Assembly (NCBI GenBank): GCA_902826565.1
Contig: CADEFF010000019.1
Span: 1 to 59,386 of the forward strand
Direction: 5' to 3'
From: an uncultured Rhodospirillaceae bacterium
GTDB taxonomy: Bacteria > Pseudomonadota > Alphaproteobacteria > Dongiales > Dongiaceae
Length of the DNA: 59,386 nucleotides
The position numbers were made by a program, and so were the translations under genes. Shown one piece after another: positions 25,143 through 32,378 of the stretch. The first letter of the stretch is position 1, and each line of letters starts with the position of its first letter. Below the pieces are notes generated by a model. That model did not search any database and was not told the DNA's origin. It was given only the letters and a program-made list of their open reading frames with translations.

Positions 25143-26612
25143 ATGACCATGAATATCGGAACCGCAGAACGGGCAAGGGGCGTCGGTCCGTTGCTCGGAT
25201 CGGCCGCGATGGCAGCGATGCTGCTCACGGCTTCGGTCGCGTCGGCCGCAACGGCGCCCGACAGCTTCGCCGATCTCGCCGCCAAGGTAACGCCGGCGGT
25301 CGTGAACATCGCCGCGACCGAGCATGTGCGCGGCAATACCGGAATGCAGGGCATGCCTTTCGATTTTCCGGAAGGCTCGCCCTTCGAGGAATTCTTCAAG
25401 CAGTTCCGGAACCGGCAGGGCCAGTCGCCGGAACACCAGGCCCAGGCGCTGGGCTCGGGCTTCATCATCGATCCCTCCGGCTACGTCGTGACCAACAACC
25501 ACGTCATCGACGACGCCGAGAAGATCCAGGTGACGCTGGCGGACGGCCGGCAGTTCCCGGCCAAGCTGATCGGCACCGACGAGAAGACCGACCTCGCCTT
25601 GCTCAAGGTCGAAAGCGACAACCCGCTTCCGGCGGTCGCGTTCGGCGATTCGGACCGGGCGAAGGTGGGCGACTGGGTCATGGCGGTCGGCAATCCGTTC
25701 GGCCTCGGCGGAACGGTGACCACCGGCATCATCTCGGCCCGCAGCCGCGACATTCATTCGGGCCCGTTCGACGACTTCCTGCAGATCGATGCCTCGATCA
25801 ACCAGGGCAACTCCGGCGGTCCGACCTTCAACATGAACGGCGAGGTTATCGGCATCAATTCGGCGATCGCCACGCCGAACGGCGGCAGCGTCGGCATCGG
25901 CTTCGCCATCCCGGCCAATCTCGCGAAGCCGGTCATCGCCGCGCTCCGCGAGGAGGGTCATGTGCAGCGCGGCTGGCTCGGCGTCCGCATCCAGGCGGTG
26001 ACGCCCGACCTCGCCGAGGCGATGGGCCTCAGCGAACCGAAAGGCGCGCTGGTGGCGGGCGTCGACGAGACCGGCCCGGCCCACGGCAAGCTCGAGACCG
26101 GCGACGTGATCCTCGCCTTCGACGGCAGCCCGATCGACGAGCTTCGCGACCTGCCCCGGCTGGTGGCCGCCGCACCGGTCGACCGCGACGCCAAAATCGA
26201 CATTTGGCGCAATCATGCGAAGCAGACCGTGACGGTCGAGATCGGCAAGCTGCAGGACGACCAGAACGTCGCCGGGAACGGCGCCGACGATAGCGGCAGC
26301 GGGCTCGCCTCGACGGCGATGCTGGGGCTCCATCTCGCCAAGCTCGATACCAGGGCCCGGCAGGCCTTCGGCATCGACGACGAGGTGAGCGGCGTGGTCG
26401 TGACCGACGTCGATGGCGACAGCAAGGCGGCGGAGGAAGGTGTCCGCCCCGGCGACGTGATCCGCGAAGTGGGCCAGGTCGCCGTAGAGACGCCGGCGGA
26501 GATCGCCCATCTCGTGGACGAGGCACAGAAGAAGGACGCGAAGTCCGTGCTGATGCTGATCAACCGCGGCGGCGACGATCTCTTCCTGGCGATCAATATC
26601 GCCAAAGCCTGA
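25143..26612 (+). CDS. degP: Periplasmic serine protease HtrA/DegP (Do family)
   Basis: A 489-residue envelope protease-chaperone. A signal peptide (hydrophobic core near residues 18-34, cleavage near SAATAP) is followed by a trypsin-like domain. The triad is H120 (NNHVIDD), D150 (KTDLALL) and S224 (GNSGGP). Two PDZ domains follow, beginning near RGWLGVRIQ (about 279) and LGLHLAKLD (about 396). AGGAAG lies upstream. The gene ends just before a strong intrinsic terminator and is followed by a two-component system, the usual htrA neighbourhood. It degrades or refolds damaged periplasmic proteins. Mucin-like variants such as DegQ cannot be excluded from sequence alone. Confidence 0.94.
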   Translation: MTMNIGTAERARGVGPLLGSAAMAAMLLTASVASAATAPDSFADLAAKVTPAVVNIAATEHVRGNTGMQGMPFDFPEGSPFEEFFKQFRNRQGQSPEHQAQALGSGFIIDPSGYVVTNNHVIDDAEKIQVTLADGRQFPAKLIGTDEKTDLALLKVESDNPLPAVAFGDSDRAKVGDWVMAVGNPFGLGGTVTTGIISARSRDIHSGPFDDFLQIDASINQGNSGGPTFNMNGEVIGINSAIATPNGGSVGIGFAIPANLAKPVIAALREEGHVQRGWLGVRIQAVTPDLAEAMGLSEPKGALVAGVDETGPAHGKLETGDVILAFDGSPIDELRDLPRLVAAAPVDRDAKIDIWRNHAKQTVTVEIGKLQDDQNVAGNGADDSGSGLASTAMLGLHLAKLDTRARQAFGIDDEVSGVVVTDVDGDSKAAEEGVRPGDVIREVGQVAVETPAEIAHLVDEAQKKDAKSVLMLINRGGDDLFLAINIAKA

Positions 26613-26655
26613 ATCGGCGCCGCCCGCCCGAAATCGGGCGGCGTTCCCCGGGGAA

Positions 26656-26691
26656 GGCCGGTCGCATCCTCCCAGCGCGACCGGCCTTTCT
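26656..26691 (+). terminator. Rho-independent terminator after htrA
   Basis: A perfect 10-bp stem, GGCCGGTCGC (26656-26665) with GCGACCGGCC (26677-26686), closes an 11-base loop and is followed by TTTCTCGTTTT. A second GC hairpin (26619-26626 with 26635-26642) lies just after the htrA stop without a T-tract. Together they should isolate htrA from the downstream two-component genes. Confidence 0.85.
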
Positions 26692-26725
26692 CGTTTTCGG
26701 CGCCGCTGCTAAGGTCGCAGGCCGC

Positions 26726-27403
26726 ATGCGAATTCTGATCGTCGAGGACGACCCGGCAACCGCCGCCTATGTCAGGAAGGGGCTCGGCGAGGCAGGCCAT
26801 GTCGTCGATCACGCGGGCAATGGCCATGACGGCCTTTTCCTCGCCACTACGGGACGCTTCGACGCCATCGTGCTCGACCGCATGCTGCCGCAGCTCGACG
26901 GGCTCTCGGTGCTGCAGGCGATCCGCGCCGCGAAGGTCGATACGCCGGTCCTCATCCTGAGCGCGCTCGGGCAGGTCGACGACCGGGTCAAGGGCCTCAA
27001 GGCCGGCGGCGACGACTACCTCACCAAGCCCTTCGCCTTCTCCGAGCTTCTGGCGCGGCTCGAGGCGCTCATGCGCCGGCGGAGCGGTCCGCAGACGGAG
27101 ACCGTGCTCCGGGTCGCCGATCTCGAGATGGATCTGCTGAAGCGCGACGTCACGCGCGCCGGACGGTCCATCGACCTGCAGCCGCGCGAGTTCCTGCTGC
27201 TCGAATATCTGATGCGCCATGCGGGCCAGGTGGTGACCCGCACCATGCTGCTGGAGAACGTCTGGGACTACCATTTCGACCCGCAGACCAACGTCATCGA
27301 CGTGCATATCAGCCGGCTGCGGCAGAAGATCGACAAGGGCTTCGACAAGCCGCTGCTGCATACGGTGCGCGGCGCGGGATACAGCCTTCGTGTCGCTGCG
27401 TAG
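26726..27403 (+). CDS. OmpR-family response regulator
   Basis: A 225-residue two-component regulator. In the receiver domain the phospho-acceptor is D51 (VLDRMLPQ), the acidic pocket is E7-D8-D9 and the conserved lysine is K101 (LTKPF). The C-terminal winged helix has SIDLQPREFLLLEYLMRH and the recognition region NVIDVHISRLRQKID. It resembles the CusR/TctD/QseB branch. Its stop overlaps the histidine kinase start by 14 bases. The upstream gene is separated by a strong terminator, so a promoter must lie in the ~35 bases before the ATG. Confidence 0.93.
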   Translation: MRILIVEDDPATAAYVRKGLGEAGHVVDHAGNGHDGLFLATTGRFDAIVLDRMLPQLDGLSVLQAIRAAKVDTPVLILSALGQVDDRVKGLKAGGDDYLTKPFAFSELLARLEALMRRRSGPQTETVLRVADLEMDLLKRDVTRAGRSIDLQPREFLLLEYLMRHAGQVVTRTMLLENVWDYHFDPQTNVIDVHISRLRQKIDKGFDKPLLHTVRGAGYSLRVAA

Positions 27404-28766
27404 GTTCCTCGGCACCAGCACCTTCCGACTGGCGCTGCTTTATGCGGCCCTCTTCAGCCTGTCGGTTGCGGCGCTCTCGGGCGTCTTCTACTGGACCACC
27501 TCCGTGGCGCTCGAGCAGGAGCGCCGCGAGACGGTGTTCGCCGAGGCCGAAGCCCTGGTCGAGCAATATCGCCTGCTGGGGCCGCGCGGCCTGAGCGCGG
27601 CGATCCGCGAGCGGATCCGGCCGGAGCGGGTGGGGGACGGGATCTATCTCCTGGTCGACGGGAACTACACGCCGATCTCGGGGAACCTGGCCGGCTGGCC
27701 GGTCCTGCAAAGCGAGGCGGACGGGTGGTACGAGTTCGATGTCGAGCGTCGCGGGCCGGGCGAGGACGAGACGGTCCTCGGCGCACGCGCCATCCATGTG
27801 GCGCTCGCCGGCGGCCTGCATCTGCTGGTCGGGCAGGACCTTGCCGCCGAGGAGCATTTGCAGGCGGCGATCCTGCGTGCCGGCCTCTGGGTCATGGCGG
27901 TCACGATCGCGCTCGGGCTCGGTGTCGGTTTCCTGATGAGCCGCCGGCTGCTCGGCCGCATCGAGTCGATCAACCGCGCCACCGCCCGCATCCGGGCGGG
28001 CGAGGTGCGCCACCGCATGCCGGTCGAGAACTCCGGCGACGAGTTCGACCGGCTCGCCCAGAACCTCAATTCGATGCTGGACGAGATCGAGCGGCTGATG
28101 GGCGGGATCCGCGCCGTCACCGACAATATCGCGCATGACCTGCGCAGCCCGCTGACGCGCCTCAAGAACGAGCTCGAGCTGGCGCTGGCGGGCGCCGACC
28201 GGGACCCGCGCACGGCGATCGAGCGCGCGATCGCCGAGGCGGACGGGCTCATCAAGACCTTCAACGCCCTGCTCGCGATCGCCGACGCGGAGGCGGGGAG
28301 CGGCCGCGCCGACCGCGCGCCGGTCGATCTCGCGCGGCTGGTGGCGGACGTGGCGGAGCTCTACGCGCCGCTGTCGGAGGAGCGCGGCCTCAAGCTGACG
28401 GCCGAGGTCGAGACGCCGGCCACGATCGAGGGCGACCGGCAGCTCCTGTTCCAGGCGCTGGCGAACCTCGTCGAGAACGCAATCAAATATGCGGCGGAGG
28501 GCGGGGCGATCGCGCTGACGCTCGAAGGTCCCGCGGCATCGCCCTCGCTCGTCGTCGCCGATCGCGGGCCCGGCATCCCCGAGGCGGCGCGAGAAGCCGC
28601 CATGGAGCGCTTCGTGCGGCTGGATCCGAGCCGCAGTACGCCCGGCAGCGGGCTCGGCCTGCCGCTGGTGAAGGCGATCGCCGACATGCATGGCGCGGCG
28701 TTTGTGCTCGAGGACAATCGACCCGGGCTCGTCGCGCGCGTGACCTTCGCGCCGCCGCCCGTCTGA
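27390..28766 (+). CDS. Sensor histidine kinase
   Basis: A 458-residue membrane kinase with a GTG start overlapping the regulator gene. Transmembrane helix 1 is near residues 12-33. A periplasmic sensing domain of about 125 residues follows, then transmembrane helix 2 near 163-184, a HAMP domain, and the HisKA box with H249 (NIAHDLRSPL). The ATPase motifs are N box LVENAIKYA, G1 DRGPGIP and G2 GSGLGLPLV. The periplasmic domain shows no recognisable ligand motif. Its location beside htrA suggests an envelope signal; this is inference. Confidence 0.93.
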   Translation: MSLRRFLGTSTFRLALLYAALFSLSVAALSGVFYWTTSVALEQERRETVFAEAEALVEQYRLLGPRGLSAAIRERIRPERVGDGIYLLVDGNYTPISGNLAGWPVLQSEADGWYEFDVERRGPGEDETVLGARAIHVALAGGLHLLVGQDLAAEEHLQAAILRAGLWVMAVTIALGLGVGFLMSRRLLGRIESINRATARIRAGEVRHRMPVENSGDEFDRLAQNLNSMLDEIERLMGGIRAVTDNIAHDLRSPLTRLKNELELALAGADRDPRTAIERAIAEADGLIKTFNALLAIADAEAGSGRADRAPVDLARLVADVAELYAPLSEERGLKLTAEVETPATIEGDRQLLFQALANLVENAIKYAAEGGAIALTLEGPAASPSLVVADRGPGIPEAAREAAMERFVRLDPSRSTPGSGLGLPLVKAIADMHGAAFVLEDNRPGLVARVTFAPPPV

Positions 28767-28799
28767 GCGGGCGGCGTCCGGGCCGATCTTGTGCGGATG

Positions 28800-29228
28800 C
28801 TACGGCGCCGGCGTGCTGGTCTGTTCGAGCGCGTCGCCCACGGCGCGCTGCAGCGCCGTCCAGAAGCTGCGGTTGCTCTCGCGCATGCCGTTGAAGGCCG
28901 CATCGAAACCGGCGCGGTCGAAGGGGCGCGTGGTGATCGCCGCGCGGAGCGCGTCGCGCGCATCGCGGACCTGCTGGCCGCCCTGCACGAGCTGCGGCCG
29001 CTGCTGCTCCATCGCCTCGCGGAAGGGCTTGCGCTGCTCCTCCGGCAGATCCTTGGCGATGCGCTCGAGCACGGTGCGTACCATCTGGTCGCCAGACGAC
29101 CAGCCCGGGCGCTTGTGATCGTGGACGAAGCGGCCCGCAAGCACGCCGCCGAGGAAGAGATTGCCGGCCAGGGAGACCAGCAGCACCACCATGATGGTGG
29201 TGGCGTTGCGGCGCAGAAAATCGGTCAT
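28800..29228 (-). CDS. Periplasmic heavy-metal sensor (Metal_resist/CnrX-like)
   Basis: A 142-residue protein with one N-terminal membrane anchor (TTIMVVLLVSLAGNLFLGGV) followed by a helical periplasmic domain: RVLERIAKDLPEEQRKPF-type helices, and MRESNRSFWTALQRAV near the end. This matches the Metal_resist/periplasmic heavy-metal sensor family (CnrX, ZraP-like four-helix hairpin). Its ATG overlaps the stop of the preceding anti-sigma-like gene (ATGA). With the sigma factor gene two genes upstream this forms a sigma / membrane protein / periplasmic sensor set like CnrH-CnrY-CnrX. Which metal it senses is not evident. Confidence 0.85.
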   Translation of the reverse strand: MTDFLRRNATTIMVVLLVSLAGNLFLGGVLAGRFVHDHKRPGWSSGDQMVRTVLERIAKDLPEEQRKPFREAMEQQRPQLVQGGQQVRDARDALRAAITTRPFDRAGFDAAFNGMRESNRSFWTALQRAVGDALEQTSTPAP

Positions 29229-29644
29229 AGCAGGCCGTCCCCGAGGTCGAGCGACGCGACATAGGTGGAATAGTCGACCGAGGCGTCCGCCGTCGCCGGC
29301 GCGTCCAACCCGCCCCAGCCCACGAGGAAGCCGGCAATGGCCGCGGCCGCGAGGCCGCTCGCGCCCGGCACGAACCACCAGAAGCCGCGCCGCGCGGCGC
29401 GCCGGCCGGCCGCCGCCTGGCTGGTCGCGACGGCGCGGGCCGCGATCATGTCGGGCACGAGGCCGAGCGCAGGCTTCGGCGCCTGATCCAGCAGCCGGTC
29501 CAGCCGCTGCGCCTCGGCGAGCGCCGCGCGCGCCTCGGGACTCGCCGTCAGCAGCGCCGCCGCGGCGTCCCGCTCGCTCTCCGGCCAGCGCCCGGGGGCG
29601 CCGCCATAGGCCGCGATGATTTCCGCGAACCGTTCGAGCTTCAT
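29225..29644 (-). CDS. Membrane-anchored putative anti-sigma factor
   Basis: A 139-residue protein. A cytoplasmic N-terminus of about 85 residues has a helical region RFAEIIAAYGGAPGRWPESERDAA, typical of small alphaproteobacterial anti-sigma-like proteins. One membrane helix (ASGLAAAAIAGFLVGWGG) and a short periplasmic tail follow. The ATG is preceded by GGAGAG; a start five codons upstream is possible. It is 16 bases downstream of the ECF sigma gene and overlaps the metal-sensor gene. The role as sigma inhibitor is inferred from topology and gene order; no zinc-binding HxxxCxxC anti-sigma motif is present. Confidence 0.75.
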   Translation of the reverse strand: MKLERFAEIIAAYGGAPGRWPESERDAAAALLTASPEARAALAEAQRLDRLLDQAPKPALGLVPDMIAARAVATSQAAAGRRAARRGFWWFVPGASGLAAAAIAGFLVGWGGLDAPATADASVDYSTYVASLDLGDGLL

Positions 29645-29660
29645 GTCGTCTCTCCTCACC

Positions 29661-30209
29661 TCAATCGTCCTTCAAATCGGTCAGCGCCGTCGAAAGGCTG
29701 CGTCTTGCCCTGACCAGCAGCGATTCGACCGCACCCACGCTCACCTCCAGCGCCTCGGCGACCGCCACGTTGCTGAGGCCCTCGTAGTAACTGAGCACGA
29801 TCGCCGCGCGCTGCCGCTCCGGGAGGGTTCCCAGCGCCGCCGCGACCCGCTGCCGCCGTTCGCCGGCGAGCGCGCGATCGAACCCGTCCGCCGCCTCGTC
29901 CGCCGGCTCCTCGATCGCATCGATCGGGACGGTCGGCCTTCGCCGCCGGCGGTCGATGCAGAGATTGACCAGGATGCGATGCAGCCAGGTCGTGAACTTC
30001 GCGCCGCCGTCGGTCCGCCATTCGGGCGCCTTCTGCCAGACGCGCAGGAAGGCCTCCTGGACCACCTCCTCGGCGTCCGCGCGGATGCCGAGCATGCGGC
30101 CCGCAATGGCGCCGGCACGCCCGATATGGCGCTCGACCAGCGCCGTGAAAGCGCGCCGGTCGCCGCGTCCCGCGGACAGCAGCAAGGCCTCGTCGCCGTC
30201 CTCGACCAT
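29661..30209 (-). CDS. ECF-family RNA polymerase sigma factor
   Basis: A 182-residue group 4 sigma factor. Region 2 contains DAEEVVQEAFLRVWQKAPEW and KFTTWLHRILVNLCID, which mediate core binding and -10 recognition. Region 4 contains LPERQRAAIVLSYYEGLSNVAVAEALEVS and the recognition helix VGAVESLLVRARRSL. The ATG preceded by GGGAGCGGA is preferred; an upstream in-frame ATG would add 21 unconserved residues. It is first in an operon with an anti-sigma-like membrane protein and a periplasmic metal sensor, and divergent from the B12-riboswitch-controlled cob operon. Confidence 0.92.
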   Translation of the reverse strand: MVEDGDEALLLSAGRGDRRAFTALVERHIGRAGAIAGRMLGIRADAEEVVQEAFLRVWQKAPEWRTDGGAKFTTWLHRILVNLCIDRRRRRPTVPIDAIEEPADEAADGFDRALAGERRQRVAAALGTLPERQRAAIVLSYYEGLSNVAVAEALEVSVGAVESLLVRARRSLSTALTDLKDD

Positions 30210-30317
30210 TCCGCTCCCGGGACTGCCCAGCCCGACGGGAAGCGTTCCAACCGCACCGTCCGGCATTGCCATTCCGACCCCGGCTGAGACGGCCGGTCAG
30301 ACATGGGCCCGGTTATA

Positions 30318-30338
30318 GATCGCCCCCGGCGGGCGATC
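30318..30338. repeat. Perfect inverted repeat upstream of the ECF sigma gene
   Basis: GATCGCCC and GGGCGATC form a perfect 8-bp stem with a 5-base loop, about 110 bases before the chosen sigma start. It could be an operator or a leader hairpin. The rest of 30210-30559 shows no gene that I can support; a run of seven T (about 30515) precedes the riboswitch. Confidence 0.45.
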
Positions 30339-30559
30339 CAATGTCTCGATCCTGCCGCCTTCGGCCCGGCGCCCCTCGGAAGCATGGGAAAGCGAGCCCG
30401 GACGGGCGGAAAGGCGCGAAAACTGGCCGGTCATCGGCTTTTCTCCTGCGGACGCACGGTTTTGCATGGCCTCATCGAAGGGATTCACGGAGGCACCGGC
30501 GAATCCCTGCGGTTTTTTTGGGGAAACGGCTGGAAAATCGAGGCGGCTGGCGCTTCCCC

Positions 30560-30745
30560 GCCCGTTCCTCTAGTCTTGCGCTCGGCCGCGTCTAGGGAAG
30601 CCGGTGGAAAGCCGGCGCTGCCCCCGCAACTGTGAGCGACGAGGCCCGACGGCATGTTGCCACTGGCTCTTTTCGGGGCTGGGAAGGCGCCGGCGGGCCG
30701 CGAGAGTCGCCGAGCCAGGAAACCTGCACGGCCCCATCGCTGAAC
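30560..30745 (+). promoter_or_regulatory. Cobalamin (AdoCbl) riboswitch controlling cobU-cobW-cobN-cobO-cobQ
   Basis: Conserved B12 riboswitch blocks appear in the correct order. GGGAAGCCGGTG begins near 30595. The core box GCGCTGCCCCCGCAACTGTG spans about 30615-30634. GCCACTGG lies near 30658, GGGAAGGC near 30680, and the B12 box GAGCCAGGAAACC at 30712-30724. It ends about 40 bases before the cobU start, whose ribosome-binding region (GGAGGGAGGGGGGAGA) could be sequestered on B12 binding. Exact outer boundaries are approximate because P1 was not folded. Confidence 0.93.
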
Positions 30746-30776
30746 CCGGTCCTCGGAGGGAGGGGGGAGACGTCGC

Positions 30777-31340
30777 ATGCCGCAATCCGATCCCGGCCAA
30801 CCGCCGCTTTCGCCCGTCCAGGGGCTGGATGGGGTCACCCTCGTGCTCGGCGGGGCGCGCTCCGGCAAGAGCCGTTATGCCGAATCGCTGCTGGCGCGCC
30901 TGCCCGGACGGCGCACCTACCTCGCGACCGGGCACGCCGGCGATGCGGAGATGGCCGAGCGCATCCGCCGCCATCGCGCCGAGCGGGGCGCGGGCTGGGC
31001 GACGCTCGAGACGCCGATCGCGATCGCCGAGGCGATCCGCGGGGAGCCGGGGCCGATCCTGGTGGATTGCCTCACGCTCTGGGTCAGCAACCTGATGTCG
31101 GCCGAGGCAGATCCGGACGAAGCCGTCGAGCGGCTCGCGGCGGCCGCCCGGCGGCCCGGCGGTCCCGTGATCTTCGTCTCGAACGAGGTCGGGCTCGGCA
31201 TCGTGCCGGACAACCGGCTCGCGCGCGCGTTCCGGGACCATGCCGGCCGCGTCAATCAACGGATCGCCGCGGTCGCCGACCGCGTGCTCTTCATTGCGGC
31301 GGGATTGCCGCTCACCCTCAAAGGAAACCTGCCGCAATGA
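30777..31340 (+). CDS. cobU: Bifunctional adenosylcobinamide kinase / adenosylcobinamide-phosphate guanylyltransferase
   Basis: A 187-residue late cobalamin enzyme (CobU in enterics, CobP in Pseudomonas). It phosphorylates adenosylcobinamide and adds GMP. The P-loop is GGARSGKS (residues 25-32). It also has YLATGHAGDAEM, LVDCLTLWVSNL and SNEVGLGIVPDNRLAR, all characteristic of the family; the guanylylated His is in the RIRRHRAERG region. It is the first gene after the riboswitch, and its TGA overlaps the cobW ATG. Confidence 0.95.
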   Translation: MPQSDPGQPPLSPVQGLDGVTLVLGGARSGKSRYAESLLARLPGRRTYLATGHAGDAEMAERIRRHRAERGAGWATLETPIAIAEAIRGEPGPILVDCLTLWVSNLMSAEADPDEAVERLAAAARRPGGPVIFVSNEVGLGIVPDNRLARAFRDHAGRVNQRIAAVADRVLFIAAGLPLTLKGNLPQ

Positions 31341-32371
31341 CCGCGAAGATTCCCGCCACCATCGTCACCGGCTTCCTCGGGGCGGGGAAGACCACGCTGA
31401 TCCAGCATCTGCTGCGCACGGCGAACGGCCGGCGCCTTGCCCTCATCGTCAACGAGTTCGGCGAGGTCGGCGTCGATGGCGAGATCCTGAAGAGCTGCGG
31501 CATCGAGTCCTGCCCCGAGGAGAACATCGTCGAGCTCGCGAACGGCTGCATCTGCTGCACGGTCGCGGACGACTTCCTGCCGACCATCGAGGCGCTGCTG
31601 AACCGGCCGCAGCCGCCCGAGCATATCGTCATCGAGACCTCCGGCCTCGCCTTGCCGAAGCCGCTCATCAAGGCCTTCACCTGGCCCGAGGTGCGGGCGC
31701 GGGTGACGGTGGATGGCGTGATCGCCGTGGTCGATGGGCCGGCCGTCGCCGCCGGCCGCTTCGCCGAGGACCCCGACGCGGTCGACCGGCAGCGCCGCGC
31801 GGACGAGGCGCTCGATCACGAGAGCCCGCTCGCGGAGCTCTTCGAGGATCAGCTCGCCGCGGCCGACCTCATCGTCATCAACAAGACCGATCTGATGGAT
31901 GCCCGGCTGCGCGCAGAGGCGGAAGCGACGGTGCGGCGCGAATGCGGCGAGGCCGCGAAGCTGCTGCCGGCGAGCTTCGGCGCGATCGACGCGGCGACCC
32001 TGCTCGGCCTCGAGGCCGCGGCGGAGGACGATCTCGATTCGCGTCCCTCGCACCACGAGGCCGAGGGCGAGGATCACGAGCATGACGAGTTCGAGAGCTT
32101 CTCGCTCGAGATCCCGACCCTCGTCGCGCCGGGCGACATCCTCGAGCGCCTCAGGCCGGCCATCGCCGCGCACGACATCCTCCGCGTGAAGGGCTTCCTC
32201 CATGTCGCCGGCAAGGAGATGCGGCTGCTGCTGCAGGGCGTGGGGTCGCGGCTGCAGCATTATTACGACCGGCCCTGGCGGGCGGACGAGCCGCGGGCCG
32301 GACGGCTCGTGGTGATCGGGCTCAAAGGGCTCGATCGCGCCGCCATCGCCGCGGCGCTCGGCGCGGCCTGA
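31337..32371 (+). CDS. cobW: CobW, G3E GTPase metallochaperone
   Basis: A 344-residue COG0523/G3E-family GTPase. The Walker A is GFLGAGKTT (residues 12-20), the metal-binding CxCC is C71-I-C73-C74, and the guanine-specificity motif is NKTD. A histidine/acid-rich insertion (SHHEAEGEDHEHDEF) precedes the CobW C-terminal domain. It is thought to deliver cobalt to the CobN-S-T chelatase. It sits between cobU and cobN, overlapping cobU by four bases and ending seven bases before cobN, as in other aerobic clusters. Confidence 0.95.
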   Translation: MTAKIPATIVTGFLGAGKTTLIQHLLRTANGRRLALIVNEFGEVGVDGEILKSCGIESCPEENIVELANGCICCTVADDFLPTIEALLNRPQPPEHIVIETSGLALPKPLIKAFTWPEVRARVTVDGVIAVVDGPAVAAGRFAEDPDAVDRQRRADEALDHESPLAELFEDQLAAADLIVINKTDLMDARLRAEAEATVRRECGEAAKLLPASFGAIDAATLLGLEAAAEDDLDSRPSHHEAEGEDHEHDEFESFSLEIPTLVAPGDILERLRPAIAAHDILRVKGFLHVAGKEMRLLLQGVGSRLQHYYDRPWRADEPRAGRLVVIGLKGLDRAAIAAALGAA

Positions 32372-32378
32372 CCTGACG

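Noticed and set aside
26619..26642. First hairpin after htrA as the terminator
   Set aside because: It lacks a T-tract. The second hairpin at 26656-26686, followed by TTTCTCGTTTT, is the better terminator.
30266..30595. Open plus-strand frames in the region between the sigma gene and the riboswitch
   Set aside because: They overlap the sigma leader hairpin and enter the riboswitch, have no Shine-Dalgarno and no domain resemblance.
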